This document shows positions 16,959-25,084 of a DNA stretch of 49,971 nucleotides, in pieces. The first letter of the stretch is position 1; the number at the start of each line of letters is the position of its first letter. Source of the stretch: Sphingobium indicum BiD32 (lineage in GTDB: Bacteria > Pseudomonadota > Alphaproteobacteria > Sphingomonadales > Sphingomonadaceae); assembly GCF_000382885.1 (NCBI RefSeq), contig NZ_CAVK010000171.1:1-49971 (forward strand), given 5' to 3'. Made by a program: the position numbers and the translations under genes. The notes under the pieces are model-generated. The model had not been told where the DNA came from. It saw nothing but the letters and a program-made list of their open reading frames with translations, and searched no databases.

Positions 16959-19847
16959 CTATTTCGCGGCCACCCCTTCGGGCAGGACCATCGCCGACCA
17001 GCTTTTTGCCGGGGTCAGATAGCGGGCCGCCAGCGCCTGCAACTGCGCCGGGGTGACGGTCAGCATATCCTGCGCCATGGCCTGCATCGCCGCGACATAG
17101 CGCGCATCATGGGTAGCGCCTTCCATCTGGTTCATCCAGAAGGCATTGCCCGTCCCCGCCCGCATCAGCATCTGCCGCATCGGCGCAACCGCGCGCTGCA
17201 ATTCATCGTCGCTGACCGGCGTCTTGGCCAGATCAGCCGCAGTCGATTTCACCACATCGTAGAAATAGCCGATCCGGTCTGGCCGCACCTGGCTGGTCAC
17301 GAGGATATAGCCGCCGCTCTCATAGGAAAAAGGCCAGCTATTCTGGACACTGGGTGAATAGGCCGCGCCCTCGGTCGATCGCAGCCGGTCGAACAGCCGA
17401 TCGTTGAATATCTGCGTCAATATTTCCAGTTGGCGCGCTTCCTTTTGCAGGGCGAAGCCGCCAGACGTCGGCCATGCCATGACGGCGGCGGCCTGTTCCT
17501 TGTCCCCCTTGTGCCGCAATACCACCGGGGTTTCGACATGGGCCGGGAAGCGCATCGCGCGGTTGGCGGCAGGAACGGGCGTGTCGGGACGGGGGGGCAG
17601 CGCCCCCAGCGTCGCAGCCACCGCCGCAATGGCATCGTCGGCCTTCACCTGTCCGAAAATCTGCACCTCGATCGGTCCCGACGCCAGCACCGGTTCCCAT
17701 GTCGCGCGGAAGGCCTGCGGCGTCAGCGCGTTGATTTCGGCCAGTGACGGCGTGCGAAACCGCACATCCTTGTCATGCAGCAACCAGCTTAAATCCCGGC
17801 TCAGCACTGCATCGGGGGATCGGGTCATGGCGTCATAGGCGACGGTCGCGCCGGTCTTGACCCGCGCGATCGGGGCCGGATCCCAGCCGGGCGCACCCAG
17901 CTTGGTCGCGAACAGGCGCAATTGATCCTTATAGTCCGCCGGGCGCGTCACCGCCTGCAACTCGAACGCATCCTCGTCCGTCGCAAAGTCCATGCCCATG
18001 CGGCGACCATTGGTCAGGTCATCCAGTTCGCGCTGGCCCAGCGTACCGATGCCGCTGGCCACCAGTGCATAGTCGCCCGCCCAGCTCGCCACCGGCTTGG
18101 TGGGCGAGAAAGCCTGCTGCCCATGGCCGAAACGCACGTTGATCCGCACCTTCTCGGTCTCGGCATCATTGGCGAACAGGGTCAGCTTGACCCCGTTGGA
18201 AAAGCTGATGCTCTCCATCCCCGGCAGGCCGATCGGCGTGCGGGACACGACGGTGGCCGGCGCGCCCAATTTGGGCAGGTCGGCCATCGTCACCAGCTTG
18301 TCGGCCAGCCGCGCGTTGGTCGCGGCCTTGACCGGCGCTGCGACGGCGGCGGCCAGCTTCGCGTCCAGCCCCGGCTGCGCCTTGCCTGTCACCAGCAGGG
18401 TGCGGAACACGCCCGCGGAAAACAACCGGTTGGTGGATTCCACAATCTTGGCCGGTGTCATGTTCGCCTTGCCCGACCGGAAGATGCTGAGTGCCGCATC
18501 GGGACTGACGGTGGTTTCGCGAATATCGACCGCGCTGATCAGGTCGCTCGCCTGTTTGGCCCCGGCCTCGGTATCGGCATTTTCGACCTGGATCGCCAGC
18601 GCTGTGTCCATCTGGGCATATTCACGGTCGATCTCGATCTGGCTGGGCGGTGTGGTCTTGGCGTCCTCCACAATAGCGCGCACATCGGCCAGCGCCTTTT
18701 CCCAATTATCGCCTGTCGGGATGATCGTCATGAAGGTGCCATCGACCGACCGGCTGACATCCTGCTGCTCGACGCTCGATTGCAGGAAGCTGCCGCCGCT
18801 GCGCGCCGCCTGTTCCAGCCGCCGACTGATGATCTGCAACGCCAGCATGTCGGTCAGCTTGTCCTGATTGTACAGGATAGTGTCGGCGCGCGGTTTCCAA
18901 GGGCGCAGCCACGCCAGCGTCATGCCCAGCGGCACGCCCGGCTCCACCGCGACGCGGGTGGCAGGGAATTTGGGATCGGGCGTGCCGAAATCGGGCAGCG
19001 GCGCGCCCTTGCCAGGCACCGACCAGCCGCCAAACTGCTCCTTTATCAACTGTTCGGCCAGCGCCGGGTCGATATCCCCCGCAATCGCGATCACCGCATT
19101 TTCCGGGCGATACCAGCGCTGGTGAAACGCCGTCATCTTCGCCGCCGTCGCCGCATTGAGCGTCGCCACCGTGCCGATCGGCGCATGATCGGCCAGCGGC
19201 TGCCCGGCGAAAAAATGTAGGCGGCTGATGTCGGAAATCCGCATCTGCGGCCCGTCACCCTCGCGCCGTTCGGCCAGCACGACGGCCCGCTCGGCATTGA
19301 CCGCGCTGTCGATGATATTGGGATCGGCCATCATGCCGGACAGGATTTTCAGGCTCTCGCCAAGGGTCTGCTGCGTCGCCTGCGGCAGGTCGAGCGCATA
19401 GCTGGTGCCGGTCGGAGTCGTCTGCGCATTGCTGTCACTGCCAAAGGTCACACCCAGCCGCTGCCAGATGCGCTTGGATTCGCCATCGGGAACATGGCGG
19501 GACCCGCGAAAGGTCAGATGCTCCATGAAATGGGCATAGCCCTGCTCGTCGGACCGCTCCATCAGCGATCCCGCGTCAATCCGCAGCCGCACCGACACCT
19601 GCCCCGGCGGCACGCCGTTGCGACGGATCGCATAGCGCAGGCCGTTGGACAGCGTGCCAAAACGCCACGCCGCGTCGATGGGGACATCGCTATTTTCGTA
19701 GAGCCACGGCCGCACCTGCGGCGCAAGCGCGCTGCCCGCGACGGCAGGAACAGGATCGGTCCGGGCAGCCAGCGGCGCGGGCGAGCCCGTCAGCAGCAGG
19801 GCAAGGACAGTCAGCGAAGCGGCGGTGCGCCGTGGGAAAAATCTCAT
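16959..19847 (-). CDS. M16-family metallopeptidase (insulinase/PqqL-like), secreted
   Basis: This is a 962-residue two-halved zinc peptidase. A signal peptide at the N-terminus (SLTVLALLLTGSPAPLAA) suggests periplasmic location. The inverted zinc motif HxxEH is present as HFMEH (106-110), with a downstream Glu in the NAERAVVLAERREG segment as likely third ligand. The second half is an inactive M16-like domain, as in PqqL and pitrilysin. Homologues degrade small peptides, and PqqL-type enzymes can act with TonB receptors; the substrate here is unknown. It is followed by a repeat-bearing gap and the end of rhlE, all on the minus strand. Confidence 0.93.
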   Translation of the reverse strand: MRFFPRRTAASLTVLALLLTGSPAPLAARTDPVPAVAGSALAPQVRPWLYENSDVPIDAAWRFGTLSNGLRYAIRRNGVPPGQVSVRLRIDAGSLMERSDEQGYAHFMEHLTFRGSRHVPDGESKRIWQRLGVTFGSDSNAQTTPTGTSYALDLPQATQQTLGESLKILSGMMADPNIIDSAVNAERAVVLAERREGDGPQMRISDISRLHFFAGQPLADHAPIGTVATLNAATAAKMTAFHQRWYRPENAVIAIAGDIDPALAEQLIKEQFGGWSVPGKGAPLPDFGTPDPKFPATRVAVEPGVPLGMTLAWLRPWKPRADTILYNQDKLTDMLALQIISRRLEQAARSGGSFLQSSVEQQDVSRSVDGTFMTIIPTGDNWEKALADVRAIVEDAKTTPPSQIEIDREYAQMDTALAIQVENADTEAGAKQASDLISAVDIRETTVSPDAALSIFRSGKANMTPAKIVESTNRLFSAGVFRTLLVTGKAQPGLDAKLAAAVAAPVKAATNARLADKLVTMADLPKLGAPATVVSRTPIGLPGMESISFSNGVKLTLFANDAETEKVRINVRFGHGQQAFSPTKPVASWAGDYALVASGIGTLGQRELDDLTNGRRMGMDFATDEDAFELQAVTRPADYKDQLRLFATKLGAPGWDPAPIARVKTGATVAYDAMTRSPDAVLSRDLSWLLHDKDVRFRTPSLAEINALTPQAFRATWEPVLASGPIEVQIFGQVKADDAIAAVAATLGALPPRPDTPVPAANRAMRFPAHVETPVVLRHKGDKEQAAAVMAWPTSGGFALQKEARQLEILTQIFNDRLFDRLRSTEGAAYSPSVQNSWPFSYESGGYILVTSQVRPDRIGYFYDVVKSTAADLAKTPVSDDELQRAVAPMRQMLMRAGTGNAFWMNQMEGATHDARYVAAMQAMAQDMLTVTPAQLQALAARYLTPAKSWSAMVLPEGVAAK

Positions 19848-19927
19848 AGGCGCGCAAGCCTAACGGGATTTTCCTGAATGGCTACTGACAATGACGGTCA
19901 TGGGAAGGGGGTAAAGCGCCCGCTCGC

Positions 19928-19965
19928 TTCGAGCGAGTCGAGAAGCGTTTCTCGACTCGCTCGAA
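19928..19965. repeat. Interspersed inverted repeat (family A), 17-bp arms
   Basis: TTCGAGCGAGTCGAGAA (19928-19944) and its exact reverse complement (19949-19965) flank a GCGT loop. ACGAACGG follows, as in the larger copy at 29927-29993. The element sits 18 bases beyond the rhlE stop codon, so it may terminate or stabilise that transcript. Compared with the other copies the core lacks one AA step (GAGCGAGTC versus GAGCGAAGTC). Confidence 0.75.
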
Positions 19966-19982
19966 ACGAACGGCCGATTGAT

Positions 19983-21377
19983 TTAGCGCGGCGCACCCGT
20001 GCGCTGGACGGCGCCCTTGTGCGCGCCGACCGCACCGCCACTGCGGCGACGGCGGAAGGGGCGCTTTTCGCCACCCTCTGCGTCGGGGCGATGGGCGCGG
20101 TCAGGGGTGCCGCGCTGCTGCTTCTGGCCGTCCTGATATTTGCGCTGGCCATCGGCACGACGCGCCTGCTGCTGGGGCGTTTGGCTGGGTCCCTTCTTGG
20201 GGGCGGCAGGCTTGGGCAGGTTGCGCACCGCTTCCATGAAATTCTCCGGCAGCGGCTCCATTTCCAGCTTGACCCGCGTGGCCCTCTCGATGGCCTTGAG
20301 ATAGGGCCGCTCATCGTCCGCCACGAAGCTGATCGCGATGCCTTCGGCGCCAGCGCGCGCGGTGCGGCCGATGCGGTGAACATATTGTTCGGCCACATTG
20401 GGGATTTCAAAGTTGATGACGTGGGACACGCCCGACACGTCGATGCCACGCGCGGCGATGTCGGTCGCGACCAGCAGCTTCACCTTGCCCTGGCGGAAAG
20501 CCTGGAGCGCGGTGGTGCGCTGGCCCTGGCTCTTGTTGCCATGGATCGCGAATGCCTCGATCCCCGCCCCTTCCAGGAAACGCACGACGCGGTCGGCGCC
20601 ATGCTTGGTGCGGGTGAAGATCAGCGCGCGGTCGATGTCCTCGCTCTTGAGGATCAGGTGGAGCAGCGCCTGCTTCTCACCCTGATTGACGAAGGTAGCG
20701 CGCTGATGGACACGCTCGGCGGTGGTCGATTGCGGCGCGACGCTGACCTTGACCGGATTGTTCAGGAACTGGGCGGCGAGCGCCTCGATTTCCTTGGGCA
20801 TGGTGGCCGAGAAAAACAGGTTCTGGCGATCAGCCGGCAGCATCTTGGCGATGCGCTTCAGGGGCTGGATGAAGCCCATGTCCATCATCTGGTCCGCTTC
20901 GTCGAGTACGAAGATTTCGGTGTCCTTGATGGTCAGCGCGCGCTGCTCGATCAGGTCGAGCAAGCGGCCGGGCGTCGCAACGACGACATCGACGCCGCCC
21001 GCCAGCGCACGGATCTGCTTGCCGATCGGCACACCGCCGAACACGGTTTCCACCGACAATTTCAGGAAACGGCCATAATCGCGAAAGCTCTGCGCGATCT
21101 GCGCGGCGAGTTCGCGGGTCGGGGCCAGCACCAGCATCCGGCAGCCCTTGATCGGCGTCGCCCTGGGGTTACGCGCGAAATAATCCAGACTGGGCAGCGC
21201 AAAGGCTGCGGTCTTGCCGGTGCCGGTCTGGGCGATGCCGCACAGATCCTTGCCTTCCAGCAGGACGGGGATCGCCTTTTCCTGGATTGGCGTGGGGGTA
21301 ACGTAATTTTTGGAGGCGAGCGCCTTCATGATCGGCTCAGCCAGACCAAAGTCATTGAATTGCATTGAAAAACTCAC
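19983..21377 (-). CDS. rhlE: DEAD-box ATP-dependent RNA helicase, RhlE type
   Basis: This 464-residue helicase has the full motif set: Q-motif region (MQFNDFGLAEPIMKAL... PTPIQEKAIP), Walker A AQTGTGKT (49-56), PTRELAAQI, DEADQMMDMGF, FFSATMP, IFTRTKHGADR and the C-terminal HRIGRTARAGAEG. A basic low-complexity tail of about 90 residues (Gln/Arg/Lys-rich) follows, as in RhlE/CsdA-like enzymes that act on ribosome assembly or mRNA turnover, often in the cold. The start is a GTG at 21377 with AAGG upstream; an ATG at 21365 is the alternative. The leader of about 285 bases upstream has no other gene. Confidence 0.92.
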   Translation of the reverse strand: MSFSMQFNDFGLAEPIMKALASKNYVTPTPIQEKAIPVLLEGKDLCGIAQTGTGKTAAFALPSLDYFARNPRATPIKGCRMLVLAPTRELAAQIAQSFRDYGRFLKLSVETVFGGVPIGKQIRALAGGVDVVVATPGRLLDLIEQRALTIKDTEIFVLDEADQMMDMGFIQPLKRIAKMLPADRQNLFFSATMPKEIEALAAQFLNNPVKVSVAPQSTTAERVHQRATFVNQGEKQALLHLILKSEDIDRALIFTRTKHGADRVVRFLEGAGIEAFAIHGNKSQGQRTTALQAFRQGKVKLLVATDIAARGIDVSGVSHVINFEIPNVAEQYVHRIGRTARAGAEGIAISFVADDERPYLKAIERATRVKLEMEPLPENFMEAVRNLPKPAAPKKGPSQTPQQQARRADGQRKYQDGQKQQRGTPDRAHRPDAEGGEKRPFRRRRSGGAVGAHKGAVQRTGAPR

Positions 21378-21620
21378 AAGTGGGCCTTGGCGCCAACTTG
21401 CTCTGCGGATGCAGGAAGGGCGCGAGGCGGGTTACGAAACGACCCGCGTGAAAAGGGAAGCCTCAAGCTTGGCGCAGACTCTCATTGGCCGGTCCGTGGT
21501 CCTTGTGCGGCTGTTTCAGCCACCCAGGTTGCGGACGATCACGCTGCCAATCGCTGTGGGACCGTCATGGTCCCTCTGCTGCGCTGCAACGCATATGGCG
21601 AAGATGCAGGCAAATAGCAA

Positions 21621-21646
21621 GCGGCCGTGCGGGATGGCACGGCCGC
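21621..21646 (-). terminator. GC-rich hairpin downstream of the PPOX gene
   Basis: GCGGCCGTGC and GCACGGCCGC form a perfect 10-bp stem with a GGGATG loop, 17 bases past the PPOX stop on the minus strand. It is followed on that strand by TTGCTATTTG, a poor U-tract. It is probably the transcription end of the PPOX gene, ahead of the rhlE leader. Confidence 0.55.
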
Positions 21647-21662
21647 GAGAATGATGGGGCAT

Positions 21663-22133
21663 TTACAGCGAAATTTCGGCGTGCTTGGATTCCATTTCCT
21701 TGGCGACGTCACCGCCGAACAGCATCTTGAACACCCCGGTCAGCGACAGGTCAGCCAGCCAGATTTCCGCCGTGCCCAGGTCAAAGCGCAGCATCAGCAA
21801 ATTGGGATCGTTGCGGCCACCCTCATACCAGGCCTCGACCTGTTTGGACCAGTAGCGATCAATCACCGCCGGATCGCTTTCCTCGACCAGCGTGCCGTTG
21901 ATGCAGGCGAACAGGCCGTGATCCTTGGCCGCGAACTGGGCCATGGCCGGGCCGCCAGGGGCCAGGCGATTGTCGCGCGACGTATAGAACCAGAAGCAAT
22001 GATCAGCGTCAGGATCAAGCTGCGCCGTCATCGGCAGACTATGTTCGTGACTATTGTTCAACCCCACCATCAAATAGGGGCTTTTCGTCATATCGCTCCA
22101 GAAATGTTCGCGAATATCTTTTTCCGTTGCCAT
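21663..22133 (-). CDS. Pyridoxamine 5'-phosphate oxidase-fold general stress protein
   Basis: This 156-residue split-barrel flavin-binding protein belongs to the 'general stress protein 26' group of the PNPOx-like family. Features include the opening EKDIREHFWSDMTKSPYLMVGL, the HCFWFYTSRDNRLA strand and a C-terminal GDVAKEMESKHAEISL. Relatives bind FMN or F420-like cofactors and are induced by stress; the reaction is unknown. It is divergent from nfuA across a 97-base gap. A GGAAC box occurs in that gap but without a matching -10 element. Confidence 0.88.
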   Translation of the reverse strand: MATEKDIREHFWSDMTKSPYLMVGLNNSHEHSLPMTAQLDPDADHCFWFYTSRDNRLAPGGPAMAQFAAKDHGLFACINGTLVEESDPAVIDRYWSKQVEAWYEGGRNDPNLLMLRFDLGTAEIWLADLSLTGVFKMLFGGDVAKEMESKHAEISL

Positions 22134-22230
22134 TTTATCTCTCCTGCTGGGTCATCCCGAATAATCGATGGCCGCCAGCGAAGTTCCCGAAACGCTTGAT
22201 CTTGCCCCCGCAAATCTCCACATAGCGGCC

Positions 22231-22806
22231 ATGCTGATCGAGACCGAACTCACGCCCAATCCGGCGACCATCAAATTCCTCCCCGGCCAGGCGGTCATGG
22301 GCAATGGAACGCGCGACTTTGCGACGCCTGAAGAGGCCGAAGCGTCTCCGCTCGCCGATGCGCTGTTCGGACTGGGCGATGTCACCGGCGTGTTCTTTGG
22401 CGGTGACTTCATTTCGGTGACGATCGCGCCCGGATCGGAATGGCGCGACGTCAAGCCTGACGTGCTGTCGATTCTGCTGGAGCATTTTTCCGCCAACATG
22501 CCGCTGTTCGCGCCGGGGTCAGCTGCCGACATCAGCGTGCCTCTGGACGATGACAGTTTTGGCGATGACCCCCAGGATGCCGAGATCGTCGCGCAAATCC
22601 GCGATCTGATCGACACCCGCGTCCGCCCCGCCGTCGCCAATGACGGCGGCGACATCATCTATCGCGGCTTCGACAAGGGCACCGTTTTCCTCAAGATGCA
22701 GGGCGCCTGTGCGGGCTGCCCATCTTCCAGCGCGACGCTGAAGAACGGGATCGAGCAACTGCTCAAACATTATGTTCCCGAAGTCACGGAAGTGCGCGCG
22801 GTCTGA
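22231..22806 (+). CDS. nfuA: Fe-S cluster scaffold/carrier protein with Nfu N- and C-domains
   Basis: This 191-residue protein has an N-terminal Nfu_N domain (MLIETELTPNPATIKFLPG, GDVTGVFFGGDFISVT) and a C-terminal NifU-like domain. The cluster-binding CAGC motif is at Cys160/Cys163 (GACAGCPSSSATLKNGIE). It carries [4Fe-4S] clusters to target apoproteins in the cytoplasm. The open frame reaches 22168, but the ATG at 22231 matches the conserved Nfu_N start. It heads the nfuA-tsaB-rimI-mucR-fur run that is typical of sphingomonads. Confidence 0.93.
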   Translation: MLIETELTPNPATIKFLPGQAVMGNGTRDFATPEEAEASPLADALFGLGDVTGVFFGGDFISVTIAPGSEWRDVKPDVLSILLEHFSANMPLFAPGSAADISVPLDDDSFGDDPQDAEIVAQIRDLIDTRVRPAVANDGGDIIYRGFDKGTVFLKMQGACAGCPSSSATLKNGIEQLLKHYVPEVTEVRAV

Positions 22807-22888
22807 TCGTCTGCCCCTGTCCGTTCCACCATTTGGCAAATCGCGACGGATCGACTAACCGCAAGAGGAATCTTGAGGGGAGTATCGT

Positions 22889-23518
22889 TTGCGCCTGCTG
22901 GTGATTGACACCGCGACACAGGCTTTGTCCGTGGCGCTGCTGGAAGATGGAGTGCCAGTCGCGCGCTTCCATGAGATTGTCGGGCGCGGTCATGCCGAAG
23001 CGCTGCTACCCGCTATTGCCGCTCTGCCCGATGGCGGTCGCGCGGACGCCATTGCCGTCAATGTCGGCCCCGGCAGCTTCACCGGCGTGCGCATCGGCAT
23101 CGCCGCCGCGCGCGCTCTGGCGCTGGCCTGGGGGTTGCCGCTCCGGGGATATAGTGCCCCGTCGCTGATCGCGGCGCAAGCCGCGCAAATCCATGCCGGC
23201 AACGAACCGATCGCCGTCACCATCACCGGCGGCCATGGCGAACTCTTCTGGCAATGCTTCACCCCCGATGGCTTGAAGGCTACAACGCCGATCGCATCGA
23301 CTGCCATCGCCTCTCTGGCGACTGAGCTTGAGATCGCCACCCTTTATGGCACCGGTGCGGAAGCACTGGTGACCGCGCGCGGCCACGGTGCAGCAGCCAA
23401 TCTCTATCCCGATGCGGCGGACTATGGGCTGATCGCCGCCCTGCCCGCCCTGCCCGCAACGCCGATATATGGTCGTGGCGCGGATGCGCAGACAATGGCG
23501 GAGCGCGCGGCGTCATGA
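22889..23518 (+). CDS. tsaB: tRNA threonylcarbamoyladenosine biosynthesis protein TsaB
   Basis: TsaB is the non-catalytic partner of TsaD needed for the t6A37 modification of ANN-decoding tRNAs. The 209-residue ASKHA-fold protein shows LVIDTATQALSVAL, GHAEALLPAI and the diagnostic VNVGPGSFTGVRIGIAAARALA. The start is TTG (22889) with a GGGGAG site 6 bases upstream. Its stop overlaps the rimI start by 4 bases (ATGA), so the two are translationally coupled. Confidence 0.95.
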   Translation: MRLLVIDTATQALSVALLEDGVPVARFHEIVGRGHAEALLPAIAALPDGGRADAIAVNVGPGSFTGVRIGIAAARALALAWGLPLRGYSAPSLIAAQAAQIHAGNEPIAVTITGGHGELFWQCFTPDGLKATTPIASTAIASLATELEIATLYGTGAEALVTARGHGAAANLYPDAADYGLIAALPALPATPIYGRGADAQTMAERAAS

Positions 23519-23994
23519 TGCCTGGCCTCGTCCTCGACACCTATGACCAGAGCGAGCGCAACGCGATGGCCGATGCAATGACGGTGATGGAGCCCGCCTT
23601 CGATCCGGTTTTTGGCGAGGCATGGACATTGCCGCAACTCGCGGGCGTCATGATGATGCCCGGCACCTGGCTGACGATCGCGCGCGTGGACGCGGCGCCC
23701 CTGGGCTTTGCGCTGGTGCGATCCGTGCTGGACGAATGTGAATTGCTGCTGCTGGCGGTCGACCCGGCCTGGCGCGGACGTGGCATTGGCGAAGCGTTGC
23801 TACGCGATAGTTTGCGGACGGCCCGCCGCAGGGGCATCACGTCCATGAATTTGGAAGTGCGCGCTAGCAACAATGCCATCCATCTCTATGAGAAAACAGG
23901 CTTTGAATATGTACATCGTCGCCCCGGTTACTATCGCGGCAATGATGGACAACTATATGATGCTCTGAGTTTTCGCATCGACATGCTGGCTTGA
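23515..23994 (+). CDS. rimI: Ribosomal-protein-alanine N-acetyltransferase (GNAT)
   Basis: This 159-residue GNAT acetyltransferase is probably RimI, which acetylates the N-terminal alanine of ribosomal protein S18. The acetyl-CoA-binding motif A is LLAVDPAWRGRGIGEALLRDSL, shown here as WRGRGIGEALL. It is followed by NLEVRASNNAIHLYEKTGFEY (motif B with Asn/Tyr) and the RRPGYYRG ending. The tsaB-rimI pairing with a 4-base overlap supports the name. Other GNAT targets cannot be excluded. Confidence 0.9.
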   Translation: MMPGLVLDTYDQSERNAMADAMTVMEPAFDPVFGEAWTLPQLAGVMMMPGTWLTIARVDAAPLGFALVRSVLDECELLLLAVDPAWRGRGIGEALLRDSLRTARRRGITSMNLEVRASNNAIHLYEKTGFEYVHRRPGYYRGNDGQLYDALSFRIDMLA

Positions 23995-24105
23995 CCCCAT
24001 ATGCTCTTGCGAAAATGTCTGGCAAGGTCTAGCGCATATGTACCGTTCCTGAAATGAATCTCGTAGGACGGGTCGCACAACAATAGCCTTACAGGATACA
24101 GGACA

Positions 24106-24534
24106 ATGGAAATCGAATCCGCCCAGAGCGAACTGCTCATTACTTTGACGTCCGACATTGTCGCCGCTCATGTCTCCAATAACAGCGTGTCAGTCTCTGA
24201 TGTCGCCGCTCTGATCCAGAATGTCCATGCCGCATTGTCAGGGCTGAGCGAACCGATCACCGTGCCAGACGTAAAACCCGAACCCGCTGTTTCGGTTCGT
24301 TCGTCGATCAAGCCGGATTTCATCATCTGCCTGGAAGATGGCAAGAAGCTCAAGATGCTCAAACGCCACCTGATGACCCATTATCAGATGACGCCCGACG
24401 ACTACCGCGCCAAGTGGGGTCTGCCCCTCGACTATCCGATGGTCGCTCCCAACTATGCCGAACAGCGTCGCACGCTGGCCAAGAAGATTGGCCTGGGCAC
24501 CAAGCGTCGCCGCACGGGCAGCGCCGCGAAGTAA
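24106..24534 (+). CDS. Ros/MucR-family zinc-finger transcriptional regulator
   Basis: This 142-residue MucR/Ros-type DNA-binding regulator is an alphaproteobacterial family that controls envelope polysaccharide, motility and cell-cycle genes. The N-terminal part (about 1-45) is a helical oligomerisation region. The C-terminal finger is CLEDGKKLKMLKRHLMTH, giving ligands Cys75, Asp78, His88 and His92. This is the C-x2-D-x9-H-x3-H variant in which aspartate replaces the second cysteine. The conserved YRAKWGLPLDYPMVAPNYAEQR follows in two adjoining blocks. It sits upstream of fur, separated by a hairpin terminator. Confidence 0.95.
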   Translation: MEIESAQSELLITLTSDIVAAHVSNNSVSVSDVAALIQNVHAALSGLSEPITVPDVKPEPAVSVRSSIKPDFIICLEDGKKLKMLKRHLMTHYQMTPDDYRAKWGLPLDYPMVAPNYAEQRRTLAKKIGLGTKRRRTGSAAK

Positions 24535-24566
24535 TCCGCCCGGCTGACGGAACAGTCTTGCGTCGG

Positions 24567-24593
24567 GGGGCACATGACGCCATGTGCCCCTTT
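24567..24593 (+). terminator. Intrinsic terminator after the mucR-type gene
   Basis: GGGGCACATG and CATGTGCCCC form a perfect 10-bp stem with an ACGC loop, followed by TTT, 33 bases past the regulator's stop and before fur. The short T-run lowers confidence slightly. Confidence 0.7.
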
Positions 24594-24657
24594 ACGCGAC
24601 GGGAAAAGCCGTTAGGCTTTGCTTGACTGTCCGCACCTCTAAAGCCAGCGAGACTCC

Positions 24658-25080
24658 ATGAACCGCAAGATCGACGTCGAAGCCCTGTGCCATGAAAAGG
24701 GGCTGCGCATCACCGAACAGCGCCGGGTGATCGCCCAGGTGCTGAGCGATGCTTCCGACCATCCCGATGTCGAGGAACTGCACAAGCGATCCGCCGCCAT
24801 CGACCCCGGCATTTCGATCGCCACCGTCTATCGCACGGTGCGCCTGTTCGAGGAGGCCGGCATTCTGGAGCGTCATGATTTTGGCGATGGCCGCGCCCGT
24901 TATGAAGCCGCGCCCGAATCGCATCACGACCATCTGATTGACGTCGAAACCGGCAATGTCATCGAATTTGTCGACCCCGAACTGGAACAGTTGCAGAAGC
25001 AGATCGCCGAAAAGCTGGGCTTCCGGCTGGTCGATCATCGCATGGAACTGTACGGCGTCGCCCTCGATCGGAAGAACTGA
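24658..25080 (+). CDS. fur: Fur-family metal-dependent repressor
   Basis: This 140-residue Fur/Mur-type regulator has an N-terminal winged helix (GLRITEQRRVIAQVLSDASDHPDVEELH, ISIATVYRTVRLFEEAGIL) and a C-terminal dimerisation domain with the regulatory metal site HHDH (89-92), plus Glu/His residues downstream (DVETG, VDHRME). The only cysteine is Cys11; the CxxC structural zinc site of E. coli Fur is replaced by Asp-Val-Glu-Thr. That fits alphaproteobacterial Fur/Mur proteins, so it could respond to iron or manganese. The acyltransferase gene follows immediately, with overlapping or abutting ends. Confidence 0.93.
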   Translation: MNRKIDVEALCHEKGLRITEQRRVIAQVLSDASDHPDVEELHKRSAAIDPGISIATVYRTVRLFEEAGILERHDFGDGRARYEAAPESHHDHLIDVETGNVIEFVDPELEQLQKQIAEKLGFRLVDHRMELYGVALDRKN

Positions 25081-25084
25081 CGCG

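Noticed and set aside
22134..22230. GGAAC box upstream of the PPOX stress protein on the minus strand
   Set aside because: At 15-16 bases downstream the sequence is CGAT/GATT rather than CGTT. The match is too weak to call an EcfG promoter.
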